A stretch of DNA of 64,000 bases. It comes from Mucilaginibacter dorajii (GTDB taxonomy: Bacteria > Bacteroidota > Bacteroidia > Sphingobacteriales > Sphingobacteriaceae). This document shows, piece by piece, positions 10,276-19,612 of the stretch (the stretch's first letter is position 1; every line of letters starts with the position of its first letter). The stretch spans positions 1 to 64,000 of the forward strand of contig NZ_JANTYS010000028.1 in assembly GCF_024808255.1 (NCBI RefSeq), read 5' to 3'. Below the pieces are notes generated by a model that ran no database searches, was not told the origin of the DNA, and saw only the letters and a program-made list of their open reading frames with translations. Both the position numbers and the translations under genes were made by a program.

Positions 10276-12672
10276 ATGATAAAGAATCACATCAAAATAG
10301 CGTTCCGCAGTTTAAGCAGAAACAAGGGCTTTTCTTTTATAAACATCACGGGGTTAGCTGTTGGGCTGGCGGTTTGTATCATGATTATGCTGTACGTAAC
10401 GCATGAGATGAGTTATGATACCTTTCACAAAAACGGCAAACGGATCTACAACCTGCGTGCATCTATAAAAACGGGCGGCAATGTGATGAACATGGCGTCG
10501 TTAAGCTATGCTGCCGGGCCCATTGTACAACAAAATAATCCGGTAGTTGAAAGCTATATGCGCACGCTGGCTTATTTCAGGCCAACGGTGGTAAGTAATC
10601 CCAAATCGCCCGAAAATAAATTTGCCGAAAGTAAGCTGCTATTTGCTGATGCTGGTTTTTTTGATTTTTACTCGTTTAAACTATTAACCGGTCAGACTTC
10701 CGAAGCGCTTAAAGCGCCATTCTCGGTAGTTATTTCAAGGGATATGGCTAAAAAATATTTTGGCGATGCTAACCCGGTGGGGCAAACTATCACCATAAAA
10801 ACAGATAGCGCTTATACCTACCACATCACCGGTATTGCCGAAAACGCGCCATCAAATTCCTCTATCGATTTTAATTTTGTGGCCTCCACAAAAAGCCTGC
10901 TGGCCATGAAAGAGGCATCGATGTATACCGGATCGCAGGAAATTAGTTTCGGTTCGTTCAATTTGAATTTGCTTTTAAAACATACAGCAGATACCGCCGA
11001 ATTAAGGCACAACCTGCAGGCTATGGCCAAAAAAGACAAAATCTTTGATGAAACCTTTTACACGTTATCGCCCATTGAAGATACCCACCTGCACATGAAC
11101 TTTGGCGATTCGTCAAATACCAAATATTTGAAGATCTTCCCTTTGGTGGCGGTGCTCATCCTGCTTTTGGCTTTGGTGAATTACATGAGCCTTTCAACTG
11201 CAAGGGCAACGCTGCGTGCCAAAGAAGTAGGCGTGCGTAAAGTATCTGGCGCCAGCAGGAGTAGTATAGCCACGCAATTTTATGTTGAGTCGGCATTGTT
11301 TGCTGGTATCTCCTTTGTATTGGGGTATTGCCTGTGTTACCTGTGCAAGCCCTGGTTTTTAGATGTACTTCAATTAAAAATAGATAATTCATTTTTATAC
11401 AGCCCAACCGTGCTGCTTTGTTTGTTCGCTTTATTGTTTATAACCGTTTTAATAGCCGGCAGTTATCCATCACTGGTGCTATCGGCATTTAAACCGGTGG
11501 TTACATTAAAAGGTAAAATGAGTAAACAGGCAGGTGGTACCGCGGTTCGTAAGGTATTCACCACGCTGCAGTTTGCCATATCGGTAGGATTGATCATTTG
11601 CGGTATCATCATTGACAGGCAATTATATTATTTCCGGCATACAGATACCGGCATCAACCGCGAAAATGTGGTAATGCTACCCGTAAGTACTACAGCAGTA
11701 AAAAACTACGGCGCCCTTAAAAAGGACATTAGCGAATTGGCTGGTATCAGCAAAATTGCCACATCGCATTACGCGTTGTATAAAGGCTATGATATGTTTT
11801 TTGTAGCTGGCAAAAACAAAAGCGACCAAAGCGTAGGCGTAGCCAACTTAATGGGCGATAAAGAGTTTACTTCTGTCCTCGATCTTAAATGGAAATATCC
11901 GCCAACGCAAATCACTGATATTGTTGGTCGCGATAAAGTGGTGATCAATGAACTGGCTATCGAAAAATTGCACCTGCCGGCCAATCCGGTTGGAACGTTT
12001 CTGAGTGATGGCAACAATAAATTCCAGGTAGTAGGGGTGCTCAAAAACTTTAATTTTACATCCATGGCCGATGAAATGAAGCCGCTCGCTTTATTTACCC
12101 TTGCAGACACTTCGTCGCTTTGGAAACGTACCGGCTGTAATATTTTTGTTAAGATAGCTGCACACACTAATTTACCGTCACTGCTTAATAAAATGCAAGG
12201 CATCTATAAAAAGTACGATCAGGATACGCCTTTTAATTACACGTTTATGGATGATGCCTTTAACCAGCAATATAAAGCAGAAGACCGTCTTGCTGCCATT
12301 TTTAGTCTGTTCACCTATATCACCGTGATCCTGGCCACTATGGGCTTGTTTGGCCTGGCTGCATTTACCATTGAACAGCGCACTAAAGAGATCGGTATTC
12401 GCAAAATATTAGGTGCAAGCCTGGCAAAAATAGGCACCCTGCTATCAATAGATTTTCTGAAACTGGTTTTCTTATCGGTAATTATCGCCTCGCCAATAGC
12501 CTGGTGGGCAATGCACAACTGGCTGCAAAACTTTGCCAACCGCATTGCTATACCGTGGTGGGTATTCACCCTGGCCGGGGTTATCGCTATGCTAACAGCT
12601 ATTATTACCATTAGCTACCATGCTATTAAAGCGGGGCTGGCAAACCCGGTAGATAGTTTGAGGAGCGAGTAA
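10276..12672 (+). CDS. FtsX/MacB-type ABC transporter permease (array member 5)
   Basis: 798 aa and the most divergent member. It has the N-terminal helix, two periplasmic MacB-core domains, first FtsX signature KEVGVRKVSGAS and second KEIGIRKILGAS, and ends NPVDSLRSE, with Asp replacing the usual Lys. The second periplasmic domain is shorter and less like the others. It is the last gene of the array; its stop codon is followed after 2 nt by a G+C-rich hairpin repeat that may terminate the transcript. The next gene is convergent. Confidence 0.92.
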   Translation: MIKNHIKIAFRSLSRNKGFSFINITGLAVGLAVCIMIMLYVTHEMSYDTFHKNGKRIYNLRASIKTGGNVMNMASLSYAAGPIVQQNNPVVESYMRTLAYFRPTVVSNPKSPENKFAESKLLFADAGFFDFYSFKLLTGQTSEALKAPFSVVISRDMAKKYFGDANPVGQTITIKTDSAYTYHITGIAENAPSNSSIDFNFVASTKSLLAMKEASMYTGSQEISFGSFNLNLLLKHTADTAELRHNLQAMAKKDKIFDETFYTLSPIEDTHLHMNFGDSSNTKYLKIFPLVAVLILLLALVNYMSLSTARATLRAKEVGVRKVSGASRSSIATQFYVESALFAGISFVLGYCLCYLCKPWFLDVLQLKIDNSFLYSPTVLLCLFALLFITVLIAGSYPSLVLSAFKPVVTLKGKMSKQAGGTAVRKVFTTLQFAISVGLIICGIIIDRQLYYFRHTDTGINRENVVMLPVSTTAVKNYGALKKDISELAGISKIATSHYALYKGYDMFFVAGKNKSDQSVGVANLMGDKEFTSVLDLKWKYPPTQITDIVGRDKVVINELAIEKLHLPANPVGTFLSDGNNKFQVVGVLKNFNFTSMADEMKPLALFTLADTSSLWKRTGCNIFVKIAAHTNLPSLLNKMQGIYKKYDQDTPFNYTFMDDAFNQQYKAEDRLAAIFSLFTYITVILATMGLFGLAAFTIEQRTKEIGIRKILGASLAKIGTLLSIDFLKLVFLSVIIASPIAWWAMHNWLQNFANRIAIPWWVFTLAGVIAMLTAIITISYHAIKAGLANPVDSLRSE

Positions 12673-12674
12673 GG

Positions 12675-12710
12675 GCCTCACCCAAACCCTCTCCAAAGGA
12701 GAGGGCTTTA
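12675..12710. repeat. Stop-codon hairpin repeat, short form (copy a)
   Basis: Starts GCCTCACCC two bases after the stop of permease 5. The core is a perfect 8-bp stem CCCTCTCC / GGAGAGGG with an AAA loop (12687-12705), followed by CTTTA. It is one half of an inverted pair with copy b (12754-12823) lying between two convergent genes, so a bidirectional terminator role is plausible. Confidence 0.85.
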
Positions 12711-12753
12711 AGAGAATAGTTCAAAATAAGGTTTCTTAAAACCTGCAAATGAA

Positions 12754-12823
12754 AAGTCTCCGAGATTATCGCTTATTATTTTCAGCGCTCATGAGGGCTA
12801 TGCCGTTTAGAGGGGGTGAAGGC
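12754..12823. repeat. Stop-codon hairpin repeat, long form (copy b)
   Basis: Reverse-oriented copy running from AAGTCTCC through a GAGATTATCGC segment to CTCATGAGGGCTATGCCG and GTTTAGAGGGGGTGAAGGC. The hairpin core seen in other long copies is shortened here. Its outer end overlaps the last codons and the stop of the chitinase gene on the minus strand. Confidence 0.8.
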
Positions 12824-13952
12824 CTAATTTCTCATCTATCGCATTTAGCAAATACTCCTTTTTGTCATCGGCGTATTCCCAAAACATTACGCCTCCCATT
12901 TTATGGTCTATCATGTACTGGCATTTGTTGGTAACCGACCATTCGTCGTCGAAGCTTACAAATTGTTTGGTGGCTGCGTTAAACAGGTAAGGCGCCGCGG
13001 CTGTACTATCCCGGTAATAGGTAAAACCGTTTTTGTTGATCACACTATCCTTCAGACGACTATACCCGCCAACCCAAACATGTTGATAAGCTTTCATCCC
13101 CAGGCCATTTTGAGCCGAATCTGTAACCATTTCCGACCGGCCGTAGAAAGCCATTCCCATCACCAGTTTGGCGGCTGGCACCCCCGCTTTAATATATTCA
13201 TTTACCGCGTTATCGGCCGAGTTTTCGGTGTTGTATTTATTGGATGCAAACAGGTTTGTATGGTGTACAGCTATACCTGTCTTGTTCTGAAAATAATCAT
13301 ACGTCATCAGGTTAATATAATTAAGGTATAGCGCGGCCTTGCCCATTTCGGTATGGTCAAGAAAACGTTTAAAGCCGCCGGTTGCCGCGGTGAGTAATTT
13401 TTTATTACCGGTTTCTTTTTCAAGGGCATCAAGTTCGGCTCTCAGTGCCTTAAACATCAGGGTATAGTTACCGCCGTCTTCTTCACGTACCACATTGTTA
13501 TCACCTTGCAGGCCGGGGTATTCCCAATCTATATCCACGCCATCCAAATTATATTTGCGGATAATATCAACCGCGCTTGCTGCGAAAGCCCGGCGTGAGG
13601 TGTCTGTTAATGCAGCGTCAGAGAAATTTTTACTCCAGGTCCACCCGCCTATGGAGATGAGGATCTTTAAAGCCGGATTTTTCTTTTTGAGCAGTACCAG
13701 GTTGCGAAAATTGATGGTATCGGTGCGTTCATGCGCCAGCCAGGCCCTGTTGTTACGCACATTTACAAAAGCATAGTTGATGTGTGTGAGTTTGCCGGGG
13801 TTAACAATGCCCATGTCGGCAACGCCCTTATAACCGCCAACGTAGCCAATTACTACGTATTTGTGTTTAACCTGTGCCTGTACAGTAATAGCCGTAAATA
13901 GCAATGCTGTTAAGCAAAACAGGATGCTTTTTTTTAAAGAAGAAATATTCAT
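12807..13952 (-). CDS. Secreted GH18 chitinase-like glycosidase
   Basis: 381 aa with a signal peptide (about residues 1-26, ending TVQAQ). The GH18 catalytic signature DGVDIDWEYP is present, with Glu144 as the predicted proton donor; the upstream KILISIGGW strand motif and a C-terminal GGVMFWEYADD motif also fit. GH18 enzymes cleave beta-1,4-GlcNAc linkages in chitin or chitooligosaccharides by substrate assistance. The signal peptide suggests export. It lies 36 bp after the NagX-like gene on the same strand, a probable amino-sugar operon. Its last residues (HPL) and stop are encoded by repeat copy b, so the C-terminus may have been altered by repeat insertion. Confidence 0.93.
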   Translation of the reverse strand: MNISSLKKSILFCLTALLFTAITVQAQVKHKYVVIGYVGGYKGVADMGIVNPGKLTHINYAFVNVRNNRAWLAHERTDTINFRNLVLLKKKNPALKILISIGGWTWSKNFSDAALTDTSRRAFAASAVDIIRKYNLDGVDIDWEYPGLQGDNNVVREEDGGNYTLMFKALRAELDALEKETGNKKLLTAATGGFKRFLDHTEMGKAALYLNYINLMTYDYFQNKTGIAVHHTNLFASNKYNTENSADNAVNEYIKAGVPAAKLVMGMAFYGRSEMVTDSAQNGLGMKAYQHVWVGGYSRLKDSVINKNGFTYYRDSTAAAPYLFNAATKQFVSFDDEWSVTNKCQYMIDHKMGGVMFWEYADDKKEYLLNAIDEKLGLHPL

Positions 13953-13988
13953 TTTAGGTTTATAAATTGTGAGATAGGATGTAGGGTA

Positions 13989-15164
13989 TTATATTTTTAG
14001 ACGGATGCGTTTCTTTTCCATCAAACCAACAAGGGCTATCAGTATAAAAGCTGTAGCCATGCTACGTGCCAGGCCTATAGTGCCATTGTTGAGTGTTTTG
14101 GGGTAGCGTACATCAAACAGCATTAATATAAAAACCTGGTAATAAGGCATCAGATAACAGGTAAGCGTGCTGGTACCGGCAGGCCAAATGGCTTTAAACC
14201 AATTTCTTTTGCCTTTAACGTCAACCAGAAATATCATCAGCTCAAATACAATAATGGTGATGCCGCTACAAATAAAGATCCACGCAGGAGTGGAGTGGAT
14301 TTTGGAAATACCCTCGGCATAGGGGCGAATCAATAAGCCCAGCGCTATCATGAGTACGCCCGTAACGCCAAATATTACCCAAAGCAATTGCGTTTTGCCT
14401 TTGGCTACCAATAAGGCGTAAACTTCAGAGATCATTACCCCGCCCATGATCAGGCTAACAGCTGATGCATCACCCAATAATGGGATCTTAAAGTTGATCA
14501 CATCGGTATGCTTGCCTATATTGATGGCTACAAACAGGGCCAGGAAACCTGCAAGATAGCTTATTTTGCCTTTAACCAGCAGGTAAACCAGGGCACATAC
14601 CAGGTAAGCCCAGCCAATGATGCCCAAAATACCCCACCATGAAGGACGCATGCCATGTATTTCGCCATCCTCGCCTCCTTTATAAATTATTGCCATGGCG
14701 ATAAGCAAAGCGATGCCAATCCCCATTAAAGTGTAGCGTTTGGTTTTGGCCATAGTCTCGGGATAATCCAGCCAGATGAGGAAGAACCCGGTTGTAATAA
14801 TGATGGCCCAAAGGGCTTTGGGTATAATAGCAGCTGCGTTGCTATAGCTTTCAAGGTTTACATGAAAAAAGCCCATGATAATGAGCGCCGCGCTGCGGGT
14901 AAGGATATAAATGAGTATAGATGAAAAAGATTCGCCCTTATTCAACCTGTTTTTTATAGCGAAGGGCAGCGATAACCCAACTATAAACAGAAACGCCGGG
15001 AAAATGGTATCGGCAAAACCCATAGCATCGACCTCGCCATCGGCATGATCTATCCAGGCAGGGATGTGCTTTACGCCGCTGGCATCATTTACAAAAATCA
15101 TCAGCAACATGGTGATGGCGCGCAAAACATCAATGGATAAAAGGCGTTTAGGGAGTTTGTTCAT
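13989..15164 (-). CDS. NagX-like membrane acyltransferase (heparan-alpha-glucosaminide N-acetyltransferase family, DUF5009)
   Basis: 391 aa polytopic protein with about ten hydrophobic segments. The N-terminus reads RLLSIDVLRAITMLLMIFVN, followed by FADTIFPAFLFIVGLSLPFA, the signature of the HGSNAT/NagX family. The human homologue acetylates terminal glucosamine across the lysosomal membrane; bacterial NagX genes sit in GlcNAc/chitin loci. Being upstream of a secreted chitinase in the same direction supports an amino-sugar role, for example processing chitin breakdown products. Bacterial biochemistry for this family is limited, so the reaction is inferred. A -7 box (TAGCTTTG) lies about 70 bp upstream. 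Confidence 0.85.
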   Translation of the reverse strand: MNKLPKRLLSIDVLRAITMLLMIFVNDASGVKHIPAWIDHADGEVDAMGFADTIFPAFLFIVGLSLPFAIKNRLNKGESFSSILIYILTRSAALIIMGFFHVNLESYSNAAAIIPKALWAIIITTGFFLIWLDYPETMAKTKRYTLMGIGIALLIAMAIIYKGGEDGEIHGMRPSWWGILGIIGWAYLVCALVYLLVKGKISYLAGFLALFVAINIGKHTDVINFKIPLLGDASAVSLIMGGVMISEVYALLVAKGKTQLLWVIFGVTGVLMIALGLLIRPYAEGISKIHSTPAWIFICSGITIIVFELMIFLVDVKGKRNWFKAIWPAGTSTLTCYLMPYYQVFILMLFDVRYPKTLNNGTIGLARSMATAFILIALVGLMEKKRIRLKI

Positions 15165-15235
15165 ATTTCGGAGGTCGGAGTTTTGATTTCGGATTTGCTG
15201 CTTTGTGCAAAACTGGTTGCTCTATCTTTCGTTAA

Positions 15236-15243
15236 CAAAGCTA
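15236..15243 (-). promoter_or_regulatory. Candidate -7 box for the NagX-chitinase operon
   Basis: On the minus strand this reads TAGCTTTG, an exact match to the Bacteroidota -7 consensus TAnnTTTG. No clear TTTG -33 element is visible at the expected spacing. The rest of the 331-bp divergent gap (15165-15495) holds no ORF; the sensor kinase side is AT-rich without an exact -7 match. Confidence 0.4.
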
Positions 15244-15495
15244 TAAGGTAATGTTATTGCCCGGCATTAGCAAGCCCCTACATTACTACTACCTTATTGA
15301 AACACTAATAATTTGGAGTATAAATCTATCCTGATAAATTGGTGCAAAAGCATTCTTACGAAGTAGTATAGCTGGCTTTTATTTAAAAAAATAAACTACG
15401 GTAATTGATGCCCGCTTTTATTGTTAATTGTGGTGATCAATTTTTGTTATTTTTATAACCGATATCTACCTTACTGGCCTTTAAATCATGTATAA

Positions 15496-18400
15496 ATGGT
15501 TAAATCGTTTACTTTCTTGAAAACCTACGTCTTAAAATTGTGTTTACTCGCATTTACAGTGTGTTTAAGCGGTGTGCTATATGCCCAGGGAGGCCATCTT
15601 TATTTCGATCACCTTGATGTGAAAAAAGGTTTGCCCGAAAGCACTGGTCGTGTAATTAAGGAAGATAATGAAGGTTACATCTGGATAGCCACACAAAATG
15701 GTTTGGTTAGATATGATGGTTACCAATGCAAAGTTTATAACCTTGGTAATTTAAACACCAATACCTATTCTTCAACCAATGTGCTTAGTTTATTGTTAGA
15801 TAGACGGGGCAATCTTTGGGCAACTACCATCAGTAACGGTATTTTTCAATATAACAGGGAAACAGATTCATTTAAGCATTTTGCATATCCCACTGATGGA
15901 AAGATAGCCACTTTTACAATGGATGCCGTAGATAATGACAACAATATCTGGGGGCATATCCGTTCTATCGGATATGGAGTTTCTGTGGTAAAGTTTAATA
16001 CATTATCTGGCATTTTTGAATACTTCGGAATAAGAGAAAAAGGAAATAATTACATCAACGCATCATTAATTTATGAAGCTTATGCCAGCGTATCAGGAAA
16101 AATATGGCTAAGCAGCAATAACGGTATTTACCGGTACAATGGGCCAGGGAAGGCATTAACAGGTTTTATGACTAATGCTGATACCTCCAAGCAAAGACAT
16201 GTAAACCCCATATATGAAGCCAGATCCGAACCTGGCGTTTTTTGGCTGAATACATTTCACGGTTATAATATTGATTTACGCATTACCCGTTTTGACAGCC
16301 GCGATAATAGCATTAAGGAATATCTGCCATCAAACAAGCCCGATAGTGTTTTATCTACAGCAGTTTACAGTATCTACGAAGATAAAAACAAGCAGCTATG
16401 GTTTGCCACCGATAATGGCTTGTCAAAATATGACAGGAAAGCAAATAAATTCACCAACTATATACCTGATGGCCCTTTAGAGTCGCCGGATCAAAACCAT
16501 CTTGAAGCATTTAGGGAAACTAAAGATGGTAATTTATGGCTTACATTTCCATCGGGCCTGGTTTATTTTGAACCACGTACAGGCAATTTCACCCGGTACG
16601 GAACCAATGCAGCAGAAGCTGGTACACTTAGCAAAACACAGGTAATAGCAAAAATGGTCGATCGTACCAATGTACTTTGGGCGGGCTTTAATGAAGCGGG
16701 TGTAAACAGGGTTAATAAGTTAAAAAGTGCGTTTAAACTTTATAAGGATATTGTTGGTAACGTAACCAGTTACCCCGGTAGTAAATATGTGGCCGGCAAC
16801 AATAACAAAGACTATAGCTATATTTCAAACAGCCAGGGTATTTACAAGTTTTTCACAGCTACCGGTGCGTTAGAAAAAATGTATTCGCCGGATGAAGGTT
16901 ATATCTACCTTAGCAAGGTTTGTGTTGGACTTAACGGCGCACTGTATATTGGCGGTTCAAATGGTCTTTATGTTTATAACACTGTTACCGGCAAAAGAGA
17001 ACATTACTATCACAACGAAAAGGACTCGACTTCAATAAGCAGCAGCTTTATCAATAACTTATACCAGGATCGTGAAGGAGTTGTTTGGCTTGGTAATGCC
17101 GATGAAAAGGGTTTATGTTCATTTAACCCTCAAACAAAAAAAATCACAAGGTATCCTTACCGGCCTTTTAATGCAACGGCAACCGGCCAAAGTAGTGGCG
17201 CTTTAAACGATGGTAAAATACTGGCTATTTTTGAAGATAATAAGGGCGTTTTATGGATAGGCACAAATAATGGTGGCCTCAATCGTTTTGACCGGAAAAC
17301 ACAAAAGTTTACCTCATATTTTGATACCAATAATCATACTGCATTTTGCGTTGATGATGTATACCAGGATAGTTATGGCAGGCTTTGGGTTGGTACCTAT
17401 TTAAACGGTGTATACATATTCGATAGCGAAAAAGGGGTATTTACACATCACTTTAGTGAAAGTAATGGTTTGTTGTTTAACTCAAATATGGGTATCAGCG
17501 AGGATAGCTCTGGCCGTATCTGGGTTTTAACAGAACGTGGCCTGTCGCGTATTGACCCTAAAACATTTGCTATTCACAACTTTAATATCGAAAGCTTTTT
17601 ACCGGGCAACGATGTAATTCGCAGCCTATCCGGCTTATTTAAGATATCGGGCGGGAAATTCGCTTTTATGTTAAGCGGTGGCTTAACGGTATTTGATCCT
17701 AACAGTCTGAATGATAACCCATATCCGCCAATAGTACATATAGAAAATTTAACCTATAATGATCCGCTTGCCAATAGTAAAGCAGCTACCCGGGTTGTAA
17801 CATTCGGCCGCAAATCTGTTGAGCTCAAATACAACGAGAACCGTATTGAGTTTAACTATATAGGCCTTCAATTTGACGATCCTTTAAAAAATACCTACGC
17901 CTATAAATTGGATGGTTATGATAAAAACTGGATTCAGGCGGGTACACAGCGCAGTGTTACCTATACTAATTTGCCGGCCGGTACTTACACTTTCCATGTA
18001 AAGGCAGCTAACAGTGATGGTGTATGGAGTAATCATGGAGATAGCATCCAGGTGATAATCCTTTCGCCATGGTGGTCGAGGTGGTGGGCATGGTTGCTTT
18101 ATGTTGCTGTGTTTGCCTTTGTGGTGTACTCATATATTAATTATCGCCAGCGTCATTTAAAGGAAGAAAATCAGTTGTTAGAGGAAAAGATCAACGAACG
18201 AACTCTGGAGCTAAGCGAGGCTAATAAAGCCCTGAGTGAGCAAAGCGAGGAAATAACCGCCCAGCGGGATCAATTGGCCGATACCGTAAACGAACTGAAA
18301 ACTACGCAACAGCAGTTGGTACAATCAGAAAAGCTGGCCTCTTTAGGCGAATTAACGGCGGGTATAGCCCATGAAATCCAAAACCCGTTAAATTTTGTGA

Positions 18401-19083
18401 ACAATTTTAGCGAGGTAAGTATAGAGTTAACCGCCGAAATGAAAGAAGAGCTTACCGGGGGTAACGTAGAGGAAGCCGTTGCCTTGGCCGACGACATTGA
18501 GCAAAACCTGCAAAAGATATTACACCATGGCAAACGGGCCGATGCCATTGTTAAAAATATGCTGCAGCATTCGCGTAACAATTCGGGCGATAAACAAGCC
18601 ACGGATATCAACGCTCTTGCCGATGAATATTTGCGTTTGGCATATCATGGCCTCCGGGCAAAGGATAAATCGTTTAATGCAACACTGGTAACCAAATTTG
18701 ACGAAGGCCTGCCCAAAATAACCGTCATCCCACAAGATATAGGCAGGGTATTACTTAATATGTTTAACAATGCCTTTTACGCGTTGCAACAAAAGCAAAA
18801 AAACGCCGCCACCGATTATAAACCTACGCTGAGCATCTCAACCTCAACAAAAGATAATATGGTTGAAATTTCGGTTAAAGATAATGGTACCGGTATGCCG
18901 CCGCATATTAAATACAAAATTATGCAGCCATTTTTTACCACCAAACCAACAGGAGAGGGTACGGGCTTAGGGCTTTCACTAAGTTATGATATTGTAGTAA
19001 AAGGGCATAGCGGTAGAATTGATGTATTAACCCAGGAAGGTGAAGGGACGGAATTTGTCATAAGTCTGCCTTTGGGGATTTAG
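15496..19083 (+). CDS. Reg_prop/Y_Y_Y sensor histidine kinase (no receiver domain)
   Basis: 1195 aa. Signal peptide (about 1-30), two seven-bladed Reg_prop beta-propellers (about 35-760) with many WIGTxxGLxR-type repeats, a Y_Y_Y domain (about 780-855), one membrane helix (WWAWLLYVAVFAFVVYSY, about 865-885), a coiled coil, then a kinase core. His959 lies in AHEIQNPLNF; the ATPase has an N box (NMFNNAFYAL), DNGTGMP and GEGTGLGLS. Propeller sensors of this type detect periplasmic ligands, often glycans. Unlike classical Bacteroides hybrids it has no receiver or AraC domain, and no partner regulator is adjacent, so phosphotransfer must go elsewhere. The HisKA/HATPase pair resembles kinases with the AHEIQNPLNFV signature. 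Confidence 0.93.
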   Translation: MVKSFTFLKTYVLKLCLLAFTVCLSGVLYAQGGHLYFDHLDVKKGLPESTGRVIKEDNEGYIWIATQNGLVRYDGYQCKVYNLGNLNTNTYSSTNVLSLLLDRRGNLWATTISNGIFQYNRETDSFKHFAYPTDGKIATFTMDAVDNDNNIWGHIRSIGYGVSVVKFNTLSGIFEYFGIREKGNNYINASLIYEAYASVSGKIWLSSNNGIYRYNGPGKALTGFMTNADTSKQRHVNPIYEARSEPGVFWLNTFHGYNIDLRITRFDSRDNSIKEYLPSNKPDSVLSTAVYSIYEDKNKQLWFATDNGLSKYDRKANKFTNYIPDGPLESPDQNHLEAFRETKDGNLWLTFPSGLVYFEPRTGNFTRYGTNAAEAGTLSKTQVIAKMVDRTNVLWAGFNEAGVNRVNKLKSAFKLYKDIVGNVTSYPGSKYVAGNNNKDYSYISNSQGIYKFFTATGALEKMYSPDEGYIYLSKVCVGLNGALYIGGSNGLYVYNTVTGKREHYYHNEKDSTSISSSFINNLYQDREGVVWLGNADEKGLCSFNPQTKKITRYPYRPFNATATGQSSGALNDGKILAIFEDNKGVLWIGTNNGGLNRFDRKTQKFTSYFDTNNHTAFCVDDVYQDSYGRLWVGTYLNGVYIFDSEKGVFTHHFSESNGLLFNSNMGISEDSSGRIWVLTERGLSRIDPKTFAIHNFNIESFLPGNDVIRSLSGLFKISGGKFAFMLSGGLTVFDPNSLNDNPYPPIVHIENLTYNDPLANSKAATRVVTFGRKSVELKYNENRIEFNYIGLQFDDPLKNTYAYKLDGYDKNWIQAGTQRSVTYTNLPAGTYTFHVKAANSDGVWSNHGDSIQVIILSPWWSRWWAWLLYVAVFAFVVYSYINYRQRHLKEENQLLEEKINERTLELSEANKALSEQSEEITAQRDQLADTVNELKTTQQQLVQSEKLASLGELTAGIAHEIQNPLNFVNNFSEVSIELTAEMKEELTGGNVEEAVALADDIEQNLQKILHHGKRADAIVKNMLQHSRNNSGDKQATDINALADEYLRLAYHGLRAKDKSFNATLVTKFDEGLPKITVIPQDIGRVLLNMFNNAFYALQQKQKNAATDYKPTLSISTSTKDNMVEISVKDNGTGMPPHIKYKIMQPFFTTKPTGEGTGLGLSLSYDIVVKGHSGRIDVLTQEGEGTEFVISLPLGI

Positions 19084-19088
19084 GATTT

Positions 19089-19240
19089 TTAATTATGGTA
19101 TTTTACAACGTAGTTAAAAACCTTTCTGCCAATGTTCCCATTTTCGTCAATGCCTTCTCAATAACTATGCGGTAATTTCCGGGGCCATCGGCATTGTAGT
19201 AGTTCAAAGATCCATATTCTTCGTTGTTTGCTGTAGCGCG
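19089..19240 (-). pseudogene. Decayed 3' end of an unidentified gene
   Basis: On the minus strand an open segment encodes EEYGSLNYYNADGPGNYRI and continues VIEK; after a one-base shift near 19150 it reads IDENGNIGRKVFNYVVKYHN and then stops. The joined peptide is well-formed, while the upstream part ends at an in-frame TAG. This looks like the C-terminal remnant of a larger gene carrying a frameshift. I do not recognise the family. The flanking 19250-19600 is strikingly AT-rich. Confidence 0.5.
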
Positions 19241-19249
19241 CTATCGAAG

Positions 19250-19612
19250 AAAACTATACAGTTTTTTAATTAGTATATTTTATACAATAACAAAATTTAA
19301 CATATGAAATTCTATATGTATTTTATCAAATTTTTCAATTTTATTGATATATCTTATTTAATTTTTTAGTAGAAACATAATTTGTGTTATTTTTTATAAT
19401 AATTCTATACCATATATAGTTTAATTATGTAAAATTCATAAAAAATTTATCTTTGATTTGTTTATTCTTCAAGTAATTTTTAATAAATAACAAAAAATAT
19501 TAAAATAAATTCAATAAAAATCATGTAATAGTTTGAAAAGTTGATATTTAACAAGGAATTAACGTTATATTGTGATTCAATCAAAATAATTTATCAACCA
19601 ATCAAACAAAAC
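19250..19612. other. AT-rich leader region of the TonB receptor gene
   Basis: About 360 bp that is visibly far richer in A and T than the surrounding genes, with no credible coding sequence. It contains the candidate promoter of the TonB receptor at 19448-19455 and a leader of roughly 150 nt. AT-richness could reflect promoter architecture, nucleoid-protein binding or the edge of a decayed or transferred segment. Confidence 0.5.
19448..19455 (+). promoter_or_regulatory. Candidate -7 box of the TonB receptor gene
   Basis: TATCTTTG matches TAnnTTTG exactly. A weak upstream element (TTATG, 19425-19429) lies 18 bp before it in place of TTTG. Transcription would start near 19462, giving a leader of about 150 nt. 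Confidence 0.45.

Noticed and set aside
19541..19612. Upstream extension of the TonB receptor
   Set aside because: The extra 24 codons precede a textbook signal peptide and contain none of the family sequence.
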